The notes: a model not told the origin generated them from the letters alone. A stretch of 15,884 nt of DNA from Tannerella sp. (GCA_031268395.1 JAIRXI010000057.1:1-15884), one strand, 5' to 3'. Shown: positions 1 to 7,663, numbered from the stretch's first letter. A program made the numbers and translations.

Positions 1-1
1 C

Positions 2-370
2 GGGAAATGGCAATTAATAAAGGAGATCACATTGAATGAAACACAGGTTGCCATTATTGATTCGGTGGACTATTCCTGTGAGAATATTATTTATCATTTC
101 AGGGAAGATCAAACACTGACCGTATCCAACACGGAAGAAAGCATGGCTTATGAATATGCTCCATTTCCGTTTTGTGCGACTTGCCTCCCTTTAAATCCCC
201 GTCCGAACCTCCTGATGGGCGACTCCGGTGTCTATTGTGGCGTTTACCGGAAATACATGGTTATCTTCCCGGAACTGAATCCCGAAAGGAGTGTCGATCC
301 GGAATATCCTGAAAGGTATGGAATATTGCCGCTCTCTGAAATCAGACAGTTGTTTTTAAGAATTGAATAG
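2..370 (+). CDS. C-terminal part of an unrecognised protein, possibly lipocalin-like (5' end outside window)
   Basis: The reading frame is open from base 2, so a TTG at 32, although it has an AAGGAG seven bases upstream, need not be the true start. Read from the edge, the protein begins GKWQLIKEITLNETQ. That contains a G-x-W motif like the first strand of lipocalin-type barrels in secreted Bacteroidetes proteins, followed by DYSCENIIYHFREDQTL, which looks like the next two strands. The rest includes a C-x-x-C pair (CATC) and ends in LRQLFLRIE-like helix sequence (SEIRQLFLRIE). No catalytic motif is visible. The lipocalin-like call is inference from strand pattern and the GxW motif. A short separate protein starting at TTG 32, such as a small immunity-type protein, is the alternative. 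Confidence 0.5.
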   Translation, partial: GKWQLIKEITLNETQVAIIDSVDYSCENIIYHFREDQTLTVSNTEESMAYEYAPFPFCATCLPLNPRPNLLMGDSGVYCGVYRKYMVIFPELNPERSVDPEYPERYGILPLSEIRQLFLRIE

Positions 371-672
371 TGAAATGAATAATATGCCCGAAATCCGCGA
401 GCGTTTTTACAACGCGGTGTTTCTTCGCGTAACGCTATATTGCAAATTACCCGGAGAGCCACAGAGCGATGATCCTGCTTGCGGATTTCAGGTTTAACAA
501 TCCATCAAACCCGTATTTTTAGTCAATTCCGCCGCCGTGGGAAAAGAGCGTTCCCGTTTCGCTCAAAATCAATTTCAGGGTGGAATGATGCGACGAACAT
601 CCGTTTGAAGAAAAAAAAAGAAACAGAAAGAAACAGTTATACAAAAAAATGAGATAAAAGAAAGGAGACAAT
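371..672. other. Intergenic region, non-coding
   Basis: This 302-base gap has no credible gene. It contains the imperfect inverted repeat described separately, a small ACGCG/CGCGT stem near 411-430 that might serve the upstream gene, and an A-rich tract at about 608-660 just before the next gene. I found no TAnnTTTG promoter box in it. Confidence 0.6.
387..492. repeat. Imperfect 16-bp inverted repeat, about 106 bp end to end
   Basis: The left arm at 387-402 (CCCGAAATCCGCGAGC) matches the reverse complement of the right arm at 477-492 at 14 of 16 positions. The 74 bases between the arms have no reading frame. It could be a decayed MITE-like element or a long-loop RNA hairpin. No target-site duplication is evident at the ends. 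Confidence 0.4.
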
Positions 673-1455
673 ATGAGTACACAACTGAAAATTCACAGCA
701 TTATGCTGTACAAACTGCGCAACGAAGCCCATTTCGGGCTGATGCGTTTCATAGTCGATCTGTTCGGCAGCGTGCCCGAAATCATCCTCACGACGGTGGC
801 GCCTGTGCTGCAAGCGTTTCAGGCGGGCGTGGAGGAGGAAGACCGGGCGCTGGAACTGATCCGCAGCAGCGGATACACACCCCAACTGGTGGTGCTCGAC
901 CGCTTTCGCCTCGGACTGCACAACGCGGTGCGCACGGTGGTGAATGCCTTCCTGCACAGCCCGGTGACACAGGCGCTCAACGCCGCTACGGAACTCAAAA
1001 CGGTGCTCGACCGCTACGCCAGTCTGGTGAAAGTCACACGCTATGAGCGGACGCAACTGATCTTCAACCTGCTTCAGGATCTGAAGATTGCACAAACGGA
1101 TCTCAACCAGCTGGCGCTGAATTTCCTGGTCTCGCAACTGAAAGTAAGCAACAACCGGTTTTACGAAATCACCGGCCAGCGGGCCGACGAAGAAGCGGAA
1201 AAGGCGCTGATGGCCAAAATGGCCACCGTGCGCGCACAGCTGGACGCGCTCTACAGCCAGATGACTGCGCTGATTCAGGCGGCCATGATCATCAACGGCA
1301 CCGCCGATTTCGAACACTTCGTAGCGCGTCTGAACGTCCGCATCGACGAAGCCCGCCGCACCATCCATCGCGCCAAAAGCAGCGACACCGGCAACGACGG
1401 CATCGACGGCGGCGACCTGACAGAAGAGGAGCCGGACGGAGAGAACGGGGAATAA
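673..1455 (+). CDS. DUF6261-like protein of unknown function
   Basis: This is a 260-residue protein with no signal peptide or membrane segment, so probably cytoplasmic. The N-terminus contains KLRNEAHFGLM, resembling the RN-x-EHF-type opening that I recall from the Bacteroidetes family DUF6261. The body is almost entirely helical, with heptad-like leucines, and the last 20 or so residues form an acidic, low-complexity Asp/Glu/Gly tail. The start has a good Shine-Dalgarno site (AAAGGAG, about five bases upstream), one of few in this window. The next gene begins three bases after its stop, so the two are probably one transcript. Family function is not known to me; the family assignment is from memory of sequence pattern. 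Confidence 0.7.
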   Translation: MSTQLKIHSIMLYKLRNEAHFGLMRFIVDLFGSVPEIILTTVAPVLQAFQAGVEEEDRALELIRSSGYTPQLVVLDRFRLGLHNAVRTVVNAFLHSPVTQALNAATELKTVLDRYASLVKVTRYERTQLIFNLLQDLKIAQTDLNQLALNFLVSQLKVSNNRFYEITGQRADEEAEKALMAKMATVRAQLDALYSQMTALIQAAMIINGTADFEHFVARLNVRIDEARRTIHRAKSSDTGNDGIDGGDLTEEEPDGENGE

Positions 1456-1458
1456 AAG

Positions 1459-2226
1459 ATGAAGAAAAGACTTTTTTTGAAGACCCTGGCGTCCGTAACG
1501 GCCGCCATTACCCTGGGGAGTTGCGACAGGGCGGAAGACAGCGGCTTATCGCTGCATGAAGTAGAGAACCATGCGGTTCTTCAGCTGTATTACCCTCCTT
1601 CCGTGGATGCCGTCTTAAGCATTATCGGGGGAGACGGCACATACGCCGCCGCCAGCAGCGACGAATCCGTACTCAAGGCAACCACCGTGCAGGAACAGAA
1701 AACGCTTGTGCTGACCCCCCTCTCCCCGGGCGAAGCAACGGTCACGCTAAGCGACGGGGCGAATAACGTCTATACGCTGAGCGTGAACATTTCCTTTCGT
1801 GAAAGCAGTTTCGTGATAAAAGAACGCGCGGTCAGGATTCGGGGCGGGAATCTGACGGAAGAAGAAAAGAAGGATATCGAAGCAAAGGCGCTGGCGACCG
1901 TTCCCGTTCAGGTGAACGGCGGATACAGATTCACCTTCACCAACGAAGACGGTTATTCCGGCAAGGTGACCGTTTATGCCGAAACGTTTGGTGAAAACGG
2001 AGAAGAAGGCGTTTTTGAGATGCAGGTAGAAGATGAAAACAGCGCCGGCCACATAAAATATGTCATGCGGCTAAACGGCAGGGAAAGAATATTTCATCTC
2101 GCCACATACGATCCTTCAACAAGAACCAGCCCGAAAATCGACATGGTTTTTGCGGAAGATGTAACCGGACTGATTCAACCGGACTACCCGGATGTTGAAC
2201 TCGTTTACACGGAACAGATTTTTTAA
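1459..2226 (+). CDS. Secreted lipoprotein with an Ig-like (BIG-type) domain
   Basis: The 255-residue protein starts with a lipoprotein signal peptide: two lysines and an arginine, a hydrophobic stretch, then LGSC with the lipidated cysteine at residue 22. The mature N-terminus is C-D-R-A-E-D, acidic enough to resemble a Bacteroidetes surface-export signal, so surface display is plausible. Residues about 45-112 look like a bacterial Ig-like domain (GGDGTY, SSDESVL, LSPGEATVTL strands). The remainder, about 115-255, is a beta-rich region I do not recognise. It starts three bases after the DUF6261-like gene. Its first codons resemble the Tat leaders of the two following genes (K-R-x-F-L-K-T), but it lacks the twin arginine. 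A substrate-binding or adhesion role is only inference. Confidence 0.7.
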   Translation: MKKRLFLKTLASVTAAITLGSCDRAEDSGLSLHEVENHAVLQLYYPPSVDAVLSIIGGDGTYAAASSDESVLKATTVQEQKTLVLTPLSPGEATVTLSDGANNVYTLSVNISFRESSFVIKERAVRIRGGNLTEEEKKDIEAKALATVPVQVNGGYRFTFTNEDGYSGKVTVYAETFGENGEEGVFEMQVEDENSAGHIKYVMRLNGRERIFHLATYDPSTRTSPKIDMVFAEDVTGLIQPDYPDVELVYTEQIF

Positions 2227-2253
2227 TTGTCACATAATAAAGAAGACGAAAAT

Positions 2254-3012
2254 ATGAAAACAAACAGAAGACAATTTCTAAAGACCGTGGGCGGCCTGGC
2301 CGCTTTCACGATCATCCCGCGTCACGTGCTGGGCTTAACCCGAAAAGAAATGAAAAGAATAGATCTAAAGAAAGTTTTAATTGGACTGGCAGTAATGTCT
2401 GTCATGAGCACGATGCCGACGCTTACGACGGTTGCACAGCAAAATAGAGTTGGCGTTAAAGTAGGCCTTGGTGTTACTTCGTTTCTTGATGATGCCGTTG
2501 TCAGGACAGATGGCAATAACAATATCCTCGAACCGGCGGGGCCTGAACTGTCCAATATGGCTGTAAACATAGGCGTGTTCGACAATTACAGTTTTTCCAG
2601 CCGTTTAGGATTACAAACAGAAGCATCACTTTTGTTAATCGGCGATTATGGTTCCGGTAATCCTTTTACGGGTTTGGGCTATCTAAACATTCCTGTACTG
2701 ATAGATTTAAAACTTTCCAAACGATTTAGTGCCATTGCAGGACCACAAATCGGGGTGAAAGTATACAAACACGACAAATATTACCTGCATTATACCCTTA
2801 AACCAGACGCTCAATTATTAGTTGAAGGAAAGAATGATATTAATCCGATAGATTTTTCGCTTGCTGTCGGCGTTCAATATTCATTCAGTCATTTGGTTTT
2901 AGGTATGCGCTATAATCACGGACTAACATCAGTCTGGGACTTTAAAACTAATGCAACAGCGTCAGGGTTTCATCTGAGAGTTTTACAGTTAAGTACAGGG
3001 TGGCTGTTTTGA
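2254..3012 (+). CDS. Outer-membrane beta-barrel protein with an extra Tat-type leader fused in frame
   Basis: From the ATG at 2254 the protein opens with NRRQFLKTVGGLAAF, a twin-arginine leader nearly identical to that of the next gene. After about 32 residues a second methionine (codon 2350) begins a complete Sec signal peptide of its own (MKRIDLKKVLIGLAV through TTVAQQ). The rest, about 190 residues, alternates short beta strands and turns and ends in an aromatic residue (STGWLF), typical of small PorT-like outer-membrane barrels (PF13568-like). The native protein is therefore probably 2350-3012, 220 residues. The barrel part and its spacer are AT-rich (33-35% GC in sampled lines) against very GC-rich neighbours. 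An upstream TTG at 2227, directly after the previous stop, is a less likely start. Whether the fused leader is translated is unknown. Confidence 0.75.
   Translation: MKTNRRQFLKTVGGLAAFTIIPRHVLGLTRKEMKRIDLKKVLIGLAVMSVMSTMPTLTTVAQQNRVGVKVGLGVTSFLDDAVVRTDGNNNILEPAGPELSNMAVNIGVFDNYSFSSRLGLQTEASLLLIGDYGSGNPFTGLGYLNIPVLIDLKLSKRFSAIAGPQIGVKVYKHDKYYLHYTLKPDAQLLVEGKNDINPIDFSLAVGVQYSFSHLVLGMRYNHGLTSVWDFKTNATASGFHLRVLQLSTGWLF
2267..2334 (+). repeat. 68-bp direct duplication, left copy
   Basis: This segment matches 3128-3195 at 65 of 68 positions, with an uninterrupted 52-base identity from 2279 to 2330. It encodes the twin-arginine leader R-R-x-F-L-K-T-V-G-G-L-A. The two copies lie 861 bases apart and bracket the AT-rich barrel gene. 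Confidence 0.9.
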
Positions 3013-3120
3013 CGTTCACGCTGACGCAGACTTGCAAAAAATAGTAGCTGGATTGACTGTTGTGTTAATCCGACAATCAAAGGAAGACAATATGTTTTAT
3101 CAAATAAGAACTATAGAAAT
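3013..3120 (+). other. Spacer with an orphan start codon and 10-codon frame
   Basis: This AT-rich spacer holds AAAGGA at 3079-3084 followed, seven bases later, by ATG at 3092. That frame runs ten codons and stops with TGA at 3122-3124, overlapping the ATG of the oxidoreductase gene at 3121. The arrangement resembles the real leader at 661-675 (AAAGGAGACAATATG). It may be a coupling mini-frame or the remains of the start of a gene broken at the insertion junction. Confidence 0.4.
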
Positions 3121-4407
3121 ATGAAGAGAAGACATTTTTTAAAGACCGTGGGCGGCCTGGCCGCTTTCACGATCATCCCGCGTCACGTGCTTGGCAGGGG
3201 CTTTATCGCCCCCAGCGACACGTTGACGAAGGGAATTATCGGCGTCGGAGGCATGGGACGCGGACACGTGAATTACGGCGGTACGCGGCTGGTGGCCGTG
3301 TGCGACGTGGACAAAAACCACCTCGAACTGGGCAAGGCGCTGACAACGGACACCATCGCCGCCTACCATGATTTCCGGGAACTGATCGGCGATCCGAACG
3401 TGGACATCGTGCACATCGCCACGCCCCCGCACTGGCACGGCCTCATGTCCGTCGAAGCCGCCCGGGCGGGCAAGGACATCTGGTGCGAGAAACCAATGAC
3501 GCGCACCATCGGCGAAGGCAAGCGCGTGATGCAGGCCGTGCAGCAGTACGGACGGATTTTCCGCCTCAACACCTGGTTCCGCTTCGCCGATCCGTTCTAC
3601 GGCATAGGCTCGCCCGTCAAGCCGCTCAAGAAACTTGTGCAGAGCGGACTGCTGGGCTGGCCGCTGAAGATAACGATCAGCAAGCATACCGGCTTTGACT
3701 GGAAATTCTACTGGGTGGGAAAAGAATATCTCGAACCCCAACCCGTGCCTGCCGAACTCGACTACGATTTCTGGCTCGGCCCGGCGCCCTGGAAACCCTA
3801 CAACGCGCACCGCACGCACGGAACGTTCCGCGGCTACTGGGACTACGACAGCGGCGGACTGGGCGACATGGGGCAGCACTACATCGACCCCGTGCAGTAT
3901 CTTTTGGGGAAAGATCACACCAGCCCCGTGAAGGTGGAAGTCGACGCCCCGCAGCAGCATCCCGACGCGGTAGGCATCTGGCGCGCCATCACGTATACCT
4001 ATGAAGACGGCTGCCAGATTGTCCTCTGGGGAGGCGACTTCGGCGACCCGAATACCCCCTACATCGCCGGCCCGAAAGGCAACGTGTACAAAAGCAAGGA
4101 CTGCCTGTGTCAATGGAACTGTGACTGTCCGGTCGTATGCGACCTGCCCGACTGGGAGAAAAAACTGGCCGATTATCCGGAACCTGACCCGCAGGCAACC
4201 AACTTCATCGAGTGTGTCAAGACCCGTCAGCCCTTTGCCCTGAACGAACGCAACGCCTTCCGTTCGGCAACGATCGTGAACATGGGTTCCGTGGCGCTGC
4301 GACTGAACCGCACGCTGCACTTCGACCCCGTGAAACTCGAATTTGTGAACGACGACGCCGCCAATCGCTATCTTAACCAGCCGATGCGCTCGCCGTGGAT
4401 TATTTAA
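3121..4407 (+). CDS. Tat-exported Gfo/Idh/MocA family oxidoreductase
   Basis: The 428-residue protein begins with a twin-arginine signal (KRRHFLK, then a hydrophobic stretch to VLG at residue 25), so it is probably exported folded, with its nicotinamide cofactor bound. The Rossmann dinucleotide motif GVGGMGRGH is at residues 41-49. The family's E-K-P motif is at 123-125, preceded by ATPPHWHG. The C-terminal half has YDFWLGPAP and GDMGQHYIDP, typical of the sugar-acting branch, with the histidine of the latter in the expected catalytic region. Family knowledge: members oxidise or reduce sugar hydroxyls using NAD(P). Placed just before a protein with two DUF1080 domains, it may oxidise glycosides at C3 before cleavage. 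Substrate is unknown. Its ATG lacks a Shine-Dalgarno site. The length is ordinary for the family. Confidence 0.93.
   Translation: MKRRHFLKTVGGLAAFTIIPRHVLGRGFIAPSDTLTKGIIGVGGMGRGHVNYGGTRLVAVCDVDKNHLELGKALTTDTIAAYHDFRELIGDPNVDIVHIATPPHWHGLMSVEAARAGKDIWCEKPMTRTIGEGKRVMQAVQQYGRIFRLNTWFRFADPFYGIGSPVKPLKKLVQSGLLGWPLKITISKHTGFDWKFYWVGKEYLEPQPVPAELDYDFWLGPAPWKPYNAHRTHGTFRGYWDYDSGGLGDMGQHYIDPVQYLLGKDHTSPVKVEVDAPQQHPDAVGIWRAITYTYEDGCQIVLWGGDFGDPNTPYIAGPKGNVYKSKDCLCQWNCDCPVVCDLPDWEKKLADYPEPDPQATNFIECVKTRQPFALNERNAFRSATIVNMGSVALRLNRTLHFDPVKLEFVNDDAANRYLNQPMRSPWII
3128..3195 (+). repeat. 68-bp direct duplication, right copy
   Basis: This is the partner of 2267-2334 and forms the 5' end of the oxidoreductase gene, where the leader is in its proper context. 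Mismatches are at 3135, 3139 and 3192. Confidence 0.9.
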
Positions 4408-4427
4408 CTTCAAAAAAAACAAGACTG

Positions 4428-7400
4428 ATGAGAAAAATATTTTTATCCGCCATTACGGCGCTGTGGATTCTCGGCGCAGGCCTCCTGTCGGCGCAGTCGC
4501 CGGCCAACCGCACCGCACAGACAATTATTGCCGACGTGCTGGCACAGATGCCGGCCAATACGCAGGATGACTACAACCGGCAAATGAATGATTTGGTTTC
4601 GACCGGAGAGGAAGGCATCCTCACGCTGGTGCAGAAAATCAACCCGCCCGGCCGGGGCAGCAACGCCCCGGCGGATTATGCCCTGAGCGGACTGGCGCAT
4701 TACGTCGCCGCGCAGGGACAGGATGCCGCCCGGCAAACGACTGTCGCCGCCTTCCGGAAAGCGCTGGCCGCGGCCGCCGAACCGGAGACGAAAGCGTTCC
4801 TGGCAGAACAGTTGCGCGTCCTCGGCGAGGGCGCCCTTCCTGCCGTTCCCGTCCCGCAGCCCCTGCCGAAGGTCTCGAAGAACTCGCCCGTGCATCTGCG
4901 CATTGCTGCGCTGCAACAGGATGTCCGGAAACTCGTCGACCCGGAAAACAAATATGACGTCGTGCTCTTCCCTGTAGACGATGCGTTTATAACCCTCCAT
5001 TTTGAGAAACGGAAGGAAAAGGAACTTGTCGCGCTCGTACTGAAGGCGCTGAAAGACCCGTCGGTGGAATACCGCAATGCGGCCCTGAACTTCGCTTCGC
5101 CCTTTGCCGGCAAGGATACCTATGCCGCGCTGCTGAAAGCATTGCCGAAGATGAAGACGGACGTGAAGACGGACGTGCTGAACTGGCTCGGCCGCGAGGC
5201 GCAGTGTCCGGAGAAGCGGGCCACGCTGGCCGCCGTGGAAACGGGCATCGAAACGACCTCCGTGCAGTCGCTCCTGAAGGAGCTGGGCAGCGCGGACTTC
5301 AGCGTGAAACAGGCGGCAGCCCTGGCCCTGACGCGCCTCGGACAGCCACAGGCCGTTGCGCCGCTTGCCGCGCTGCTGACAGACGACGACCCGCAAGTGG
5401 TCGAATTGGGACAAAACATGCTGGCCGCGTTCAAGGACGCCATTTCTCCGGAGGTGGCGCGGGTGATTGCCCAGGCTCCGGACCGGGGAAAGATTGCCGC
5501 CGTGGAACTGCTGGCGCTGCGCCGGGCGACCGGTCACCTGAACAGCGTACTGGAGCTGACCCGGACGGGATCGCCCGAAGTGAAGGCGGCGGCCTACCAT
5601 GCGCTGAAGGACGTGGTGGGCGAAAAGGATCTGACGAACATGTGCGGCATGTTGGAATCGGCGGAAGCGCCCTACGTCGCGCCGCTGCAGCAGGCCGTGA
5701 TTTCGGCGCTCTCGTCGCAGCCGGCCGCACAGCGTGTGGAAACGCTCGTGCGCCGGATGTATCAGGCGGGCGACAGCAAAAAACACCTGTATTACCTGCC
5801 GCTCTCCTCCACGGGCGAAAGCCGGGCGCTGGAACTGATTACGGACGGGTTTGCCAAAGGCAGCGGCGAGGCAAGGGATGCGGCGTTCGAAGCGCTGCTG
5901 AACTGGAAAGGCCTTGAAGTAGCCGAAAAACTGTATGCCGTCAGTCGCGACCCGTCGGCGCCGTCCTATTTCGACCGCGCCCTGACGGCCTGTGTGCAGC
6001 TAGTTTCTTCGCCTTCGCTGACCGGCGAAAACCGGCTGATTTACCTGCGCAAGGCCATGGATATCGCAAAAACCGACGCGCAGAAAAACGAGATCCTGAC
6101 GCAGATCGGCAAGACGGGAACCTTCCCGGGACTGCTGTATGCAGGCGACTTCCTGGACAAGAGCGCCCTGAAGGAAAATGCGGCGCAGGCGGTGATGGCG
6201 ATTGCGCTGAACCATCCGGAATATACGGGCGAAAACGTGGTGGCGCTGCTCAACCGGGCGGCGGCGGCGCTGAGCAATCCCGACGCCGACTATCAGCGTC
6301 AGTCGATTCGCAAACACCTGGACGGGATGCCGAAGGAAAAGGGCTTTGTCTCCATTTTCAACGGAAAAGACCTGACCGGCTGGAAAGGGCTGGTAGAGAA
6401 TCCGATTGCACGCGCGAAAATGAAGCCGGCCGAACTCGCAAAACGGCAGGCTAAAGCCGACGAACAGATGCGGAAAGACTGGATTGTCGAAAACGGTTTG
6501 CTGGCCTTCGTCGGAAGTGGCTACGACAACCTCTGCACGGAGAAGCAATACGGCGATTTCGAGATGTACATAGACTGGATGCTCGACCCTGCCGGTCAGG
6601 ACGCCGATGCGGGCATCTACCTGCGCGGCACGCCGCAGGTGCAGATCTGGGACACGGCGCGCGTGAATGTCGGCGCACAGGTCGGCTCGGGCGGGCTGTA
6701 CAACAATCAAACGAACGAAAGCAAACCGCTGAAAGTGGCCGACAACAAACTGGGCGAATGGAATACGTTCCATATCAAAATGTCGGGCGACCGCGTGACG
6801 GTGAAGCTGAACGGCGAACTGGTGACGGATGATGTGCCCCTCGAAAACTACTGGGACAGGAAACTGCCGATCTTCCCGGTCGAGCAGCTTGAGTTGCAGG
6901 CGCACGGCAGCAAGGTGTACTACCGGAATATTTATGTAAAGGAACTGGAGCGTCCGGAGCCTTTCCAACTGTCGGCCGAAGAAAAGAAGGAAGGCTTTAA
7001 AATCCTGTTCGACGGCACGAACATGTACGAATGGACGGGCAACCTCGTCAATTACACGCTGGAAGACGGCTGCATCGTCATGGATCCGGACAGAACGGGC
7101 GACCGCTCGCACGGGAATCTCTTCACCAGGGAGGAATATGCGAATTTCATCATCCGCTTTGAATTCCAGTTGACGCCTGCCGCCAACAACGGTCTGGGCA
7201 TCCGTACGCCCATGGAAGGTGATGCCGCTTATGTGGGCATGGAATTGCAGATTCTGGACAGCGAGCATCCGGTGTACAGCGATTTGCACGAGTACCAGTA
7301 TCACGGCTCGATCTACGGAATCATTCCGGCCAGGCGCGGCTACCTGAAACCGACGGGCGAATGGAACTGCCAGGAAGTGATTGCGGATGGCGACCACATC

Positions 7401-7577
7401 AAAATCACGCTGAACGGCACGGTGATTCTGGACGGTAACATCCGCGAGGCGACGAAAAACGGTACGCCGGACGGCAAAGAACATCCGGGACTGTTTAACA
7501 AAAGCGGCTATATCGGATTTTTGGGTCACGGTTCGCCGCTGAAATTCCGGAATATCCGGATAAAAACATTGAAATAA
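4428..7577 (+). CDS. Exported HEAT-repeat protein with two DUF1080 (3-keto-glycoside hydrolase-like) domains
   Basis: I start it at the ATG at 4428, which gives 1049 residues beginning with a Sec signal peptide (MRKIFLSAITALWILGAG, ending LLSAQ). Residues about 25-635 are helical HEAT/PBS-lyase-like repeats (for example SVEYRNAALNFASPF, DFSVKQAAALALTRLG, SPEVKAAAYHALKDV). A first DUF1080 domain spans about 639-840 (SIFNGKDLTGWKG, DAGIYLRGTPQVQIWD). A second spans about 856-1049 (ILFDGTNMYEWTG, NNGLGIRTP, MELQILDSEHP). DUF1080 proteins are now named 3-keto-disaccharide hydrolases. They are jelly-roll folds that cleave glycosides after C3 oxidation and are often encoded beside Gfo/Idh/MocA oxidoreductases, as here. 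An ATG-less upstream extension to 4395 would overlap the previous gene and misplace the signal peptide. The solenoid may hold substrate or partner proteins; that is inference. Confidence 0.9.
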   Translation: MRKIFLSAITALWILGAGLLSAQSPANRTAQTIIADVLAQMPANTQDDYNRQMNDLVSTGEEGILTLVQKINPPGRGSNAPADYALSGLAHYVAAQGQDAARQTTVAAFRKALAAAAEPETKAFLAEQLRVLGEGALPAVPVPQPLPKVSKNSPVHLRIAALQQDVRKLVDPENKYDVVLFPVDDAFITLHFEKRKEKELVALVLKALKDPSVEYRNAALNFASPFAGKDTYAALLKALPKMKTDVKTDVLNWLGREAQCPEKRATLAAVETGIETTSVQSLLKELGSADFSVKQAAALALTRLGQPQAVAPLAALLTDDDPQVVELGQNMLAAFKDAISPEVARVIAQAPDRGKIAAVELLALRRATGHLNSVLELTRTGSPEVKAAAYHALKDVVGEKDLTNMCGMLESAEAPYVAPLQQAVISALSSQPAAQRVETLVRRMYQAGDSKKHLYYLPLSSTGESRALELITDGFAKGSGEARDAAFEALLNWKGLEVAEKLYAVSRDPSAPSYFDRALTACVQLVSSPSLTGENRLIYLRKAMDIAKTDAQKNEILTQIGKTGTFPGLLYAGDFLDKSALKENAAQAVMAIALNHPEYTGENVVALLNRAAAALSNPDADYQRQSIRKHLDGMPKEKGFVSIFNGKDLTGWKGLVENPIARAKMKPAELAKRQAKADEQMRKDWIVENGLLAFVGSGYDNLCTEKQYGDFEMYIDWMLDPAGQDADAGIYLRGTPQVQIWDTARVNVGAQVGSGGLYNNQTNESKPLKVADNKLGEWNTFHIKMSGDRVTVKLNGELVTDDVPLENYWDRKLPIFPVEQLELQAHGSKVYYRNIYVKELERPEPFQLSAEEKKEGFKILFDGTNMYEWTGNLVNYTLEDGCIVMDPDRTGDRSHGNLFTREEYANFIIRFEFQLTPAANNGLGIRTPMEGDAAYVGMELQILDSEHPVYSDLHEYQYHGSIYGIIPARRGYLKPTGEWNCQEVIADGDHIKITLNGTVILDGNIREATKNGTPDGKEHPGLFNKSGYIGFLGHGSPLKFRNIRIKTLK

Positions 7578-7610
7578 ACGGTTCTTTTGGAAAAAAAACC
7601 ACGAAACTGC

Positions 7611-7644
7611 TTGTGAAATTGCATAATTACTGTCAATTTCACGA
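7611..7644. terminator. Stem-loop after the DUF1080 gene, possible terminator
   Basis: TTGTGAAATTG (7611-7621) pairs with CAATTTCACGA (7634-7644) over 11 base pairs with one G-U, around a 12-base loop. An outer ACCAC/GTGGT pair (7598-7602 with 7645-7649) could extend it across an internal loop. There is no clean U-tract, so it is a weak terminator call. It sits between the end of one operon and the promoter of the next gene. Confidence 0.45.
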
Positions 7645-7663
7645 GTGGTTTCCAATAATTTCA

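Noticed and set aside
637..1368. 243-codon minus-strand frame opposite the DUF6261-like gene
   Set aside because: The plus-strand frame has a good ribosome site, family-like opening and tight spacing to the next gene; the antisense frame has none of these.
3139..4422. Long minus-strand open frame (427 codons) opposite the oxidoreductase
   Set aside because: It mirrors a confidently identified gene in GC-rich DNA, has low-complexity Val/His/Arg-rich sequence, no family motif and no ribosome site.
4395..4427. Upstream start for the DUF1080 protein
   Set aside because: It would overlap the oxidoreductase gene and put 11 residues before an otherwise complete signal peptide.
5204..5917. Plus-strand 237-codon frame inside the HEAT region
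   Set aside because: It is an alternative frame of the HEAT-repeat gene, rich in Gly/Arg/Ala, without start context.
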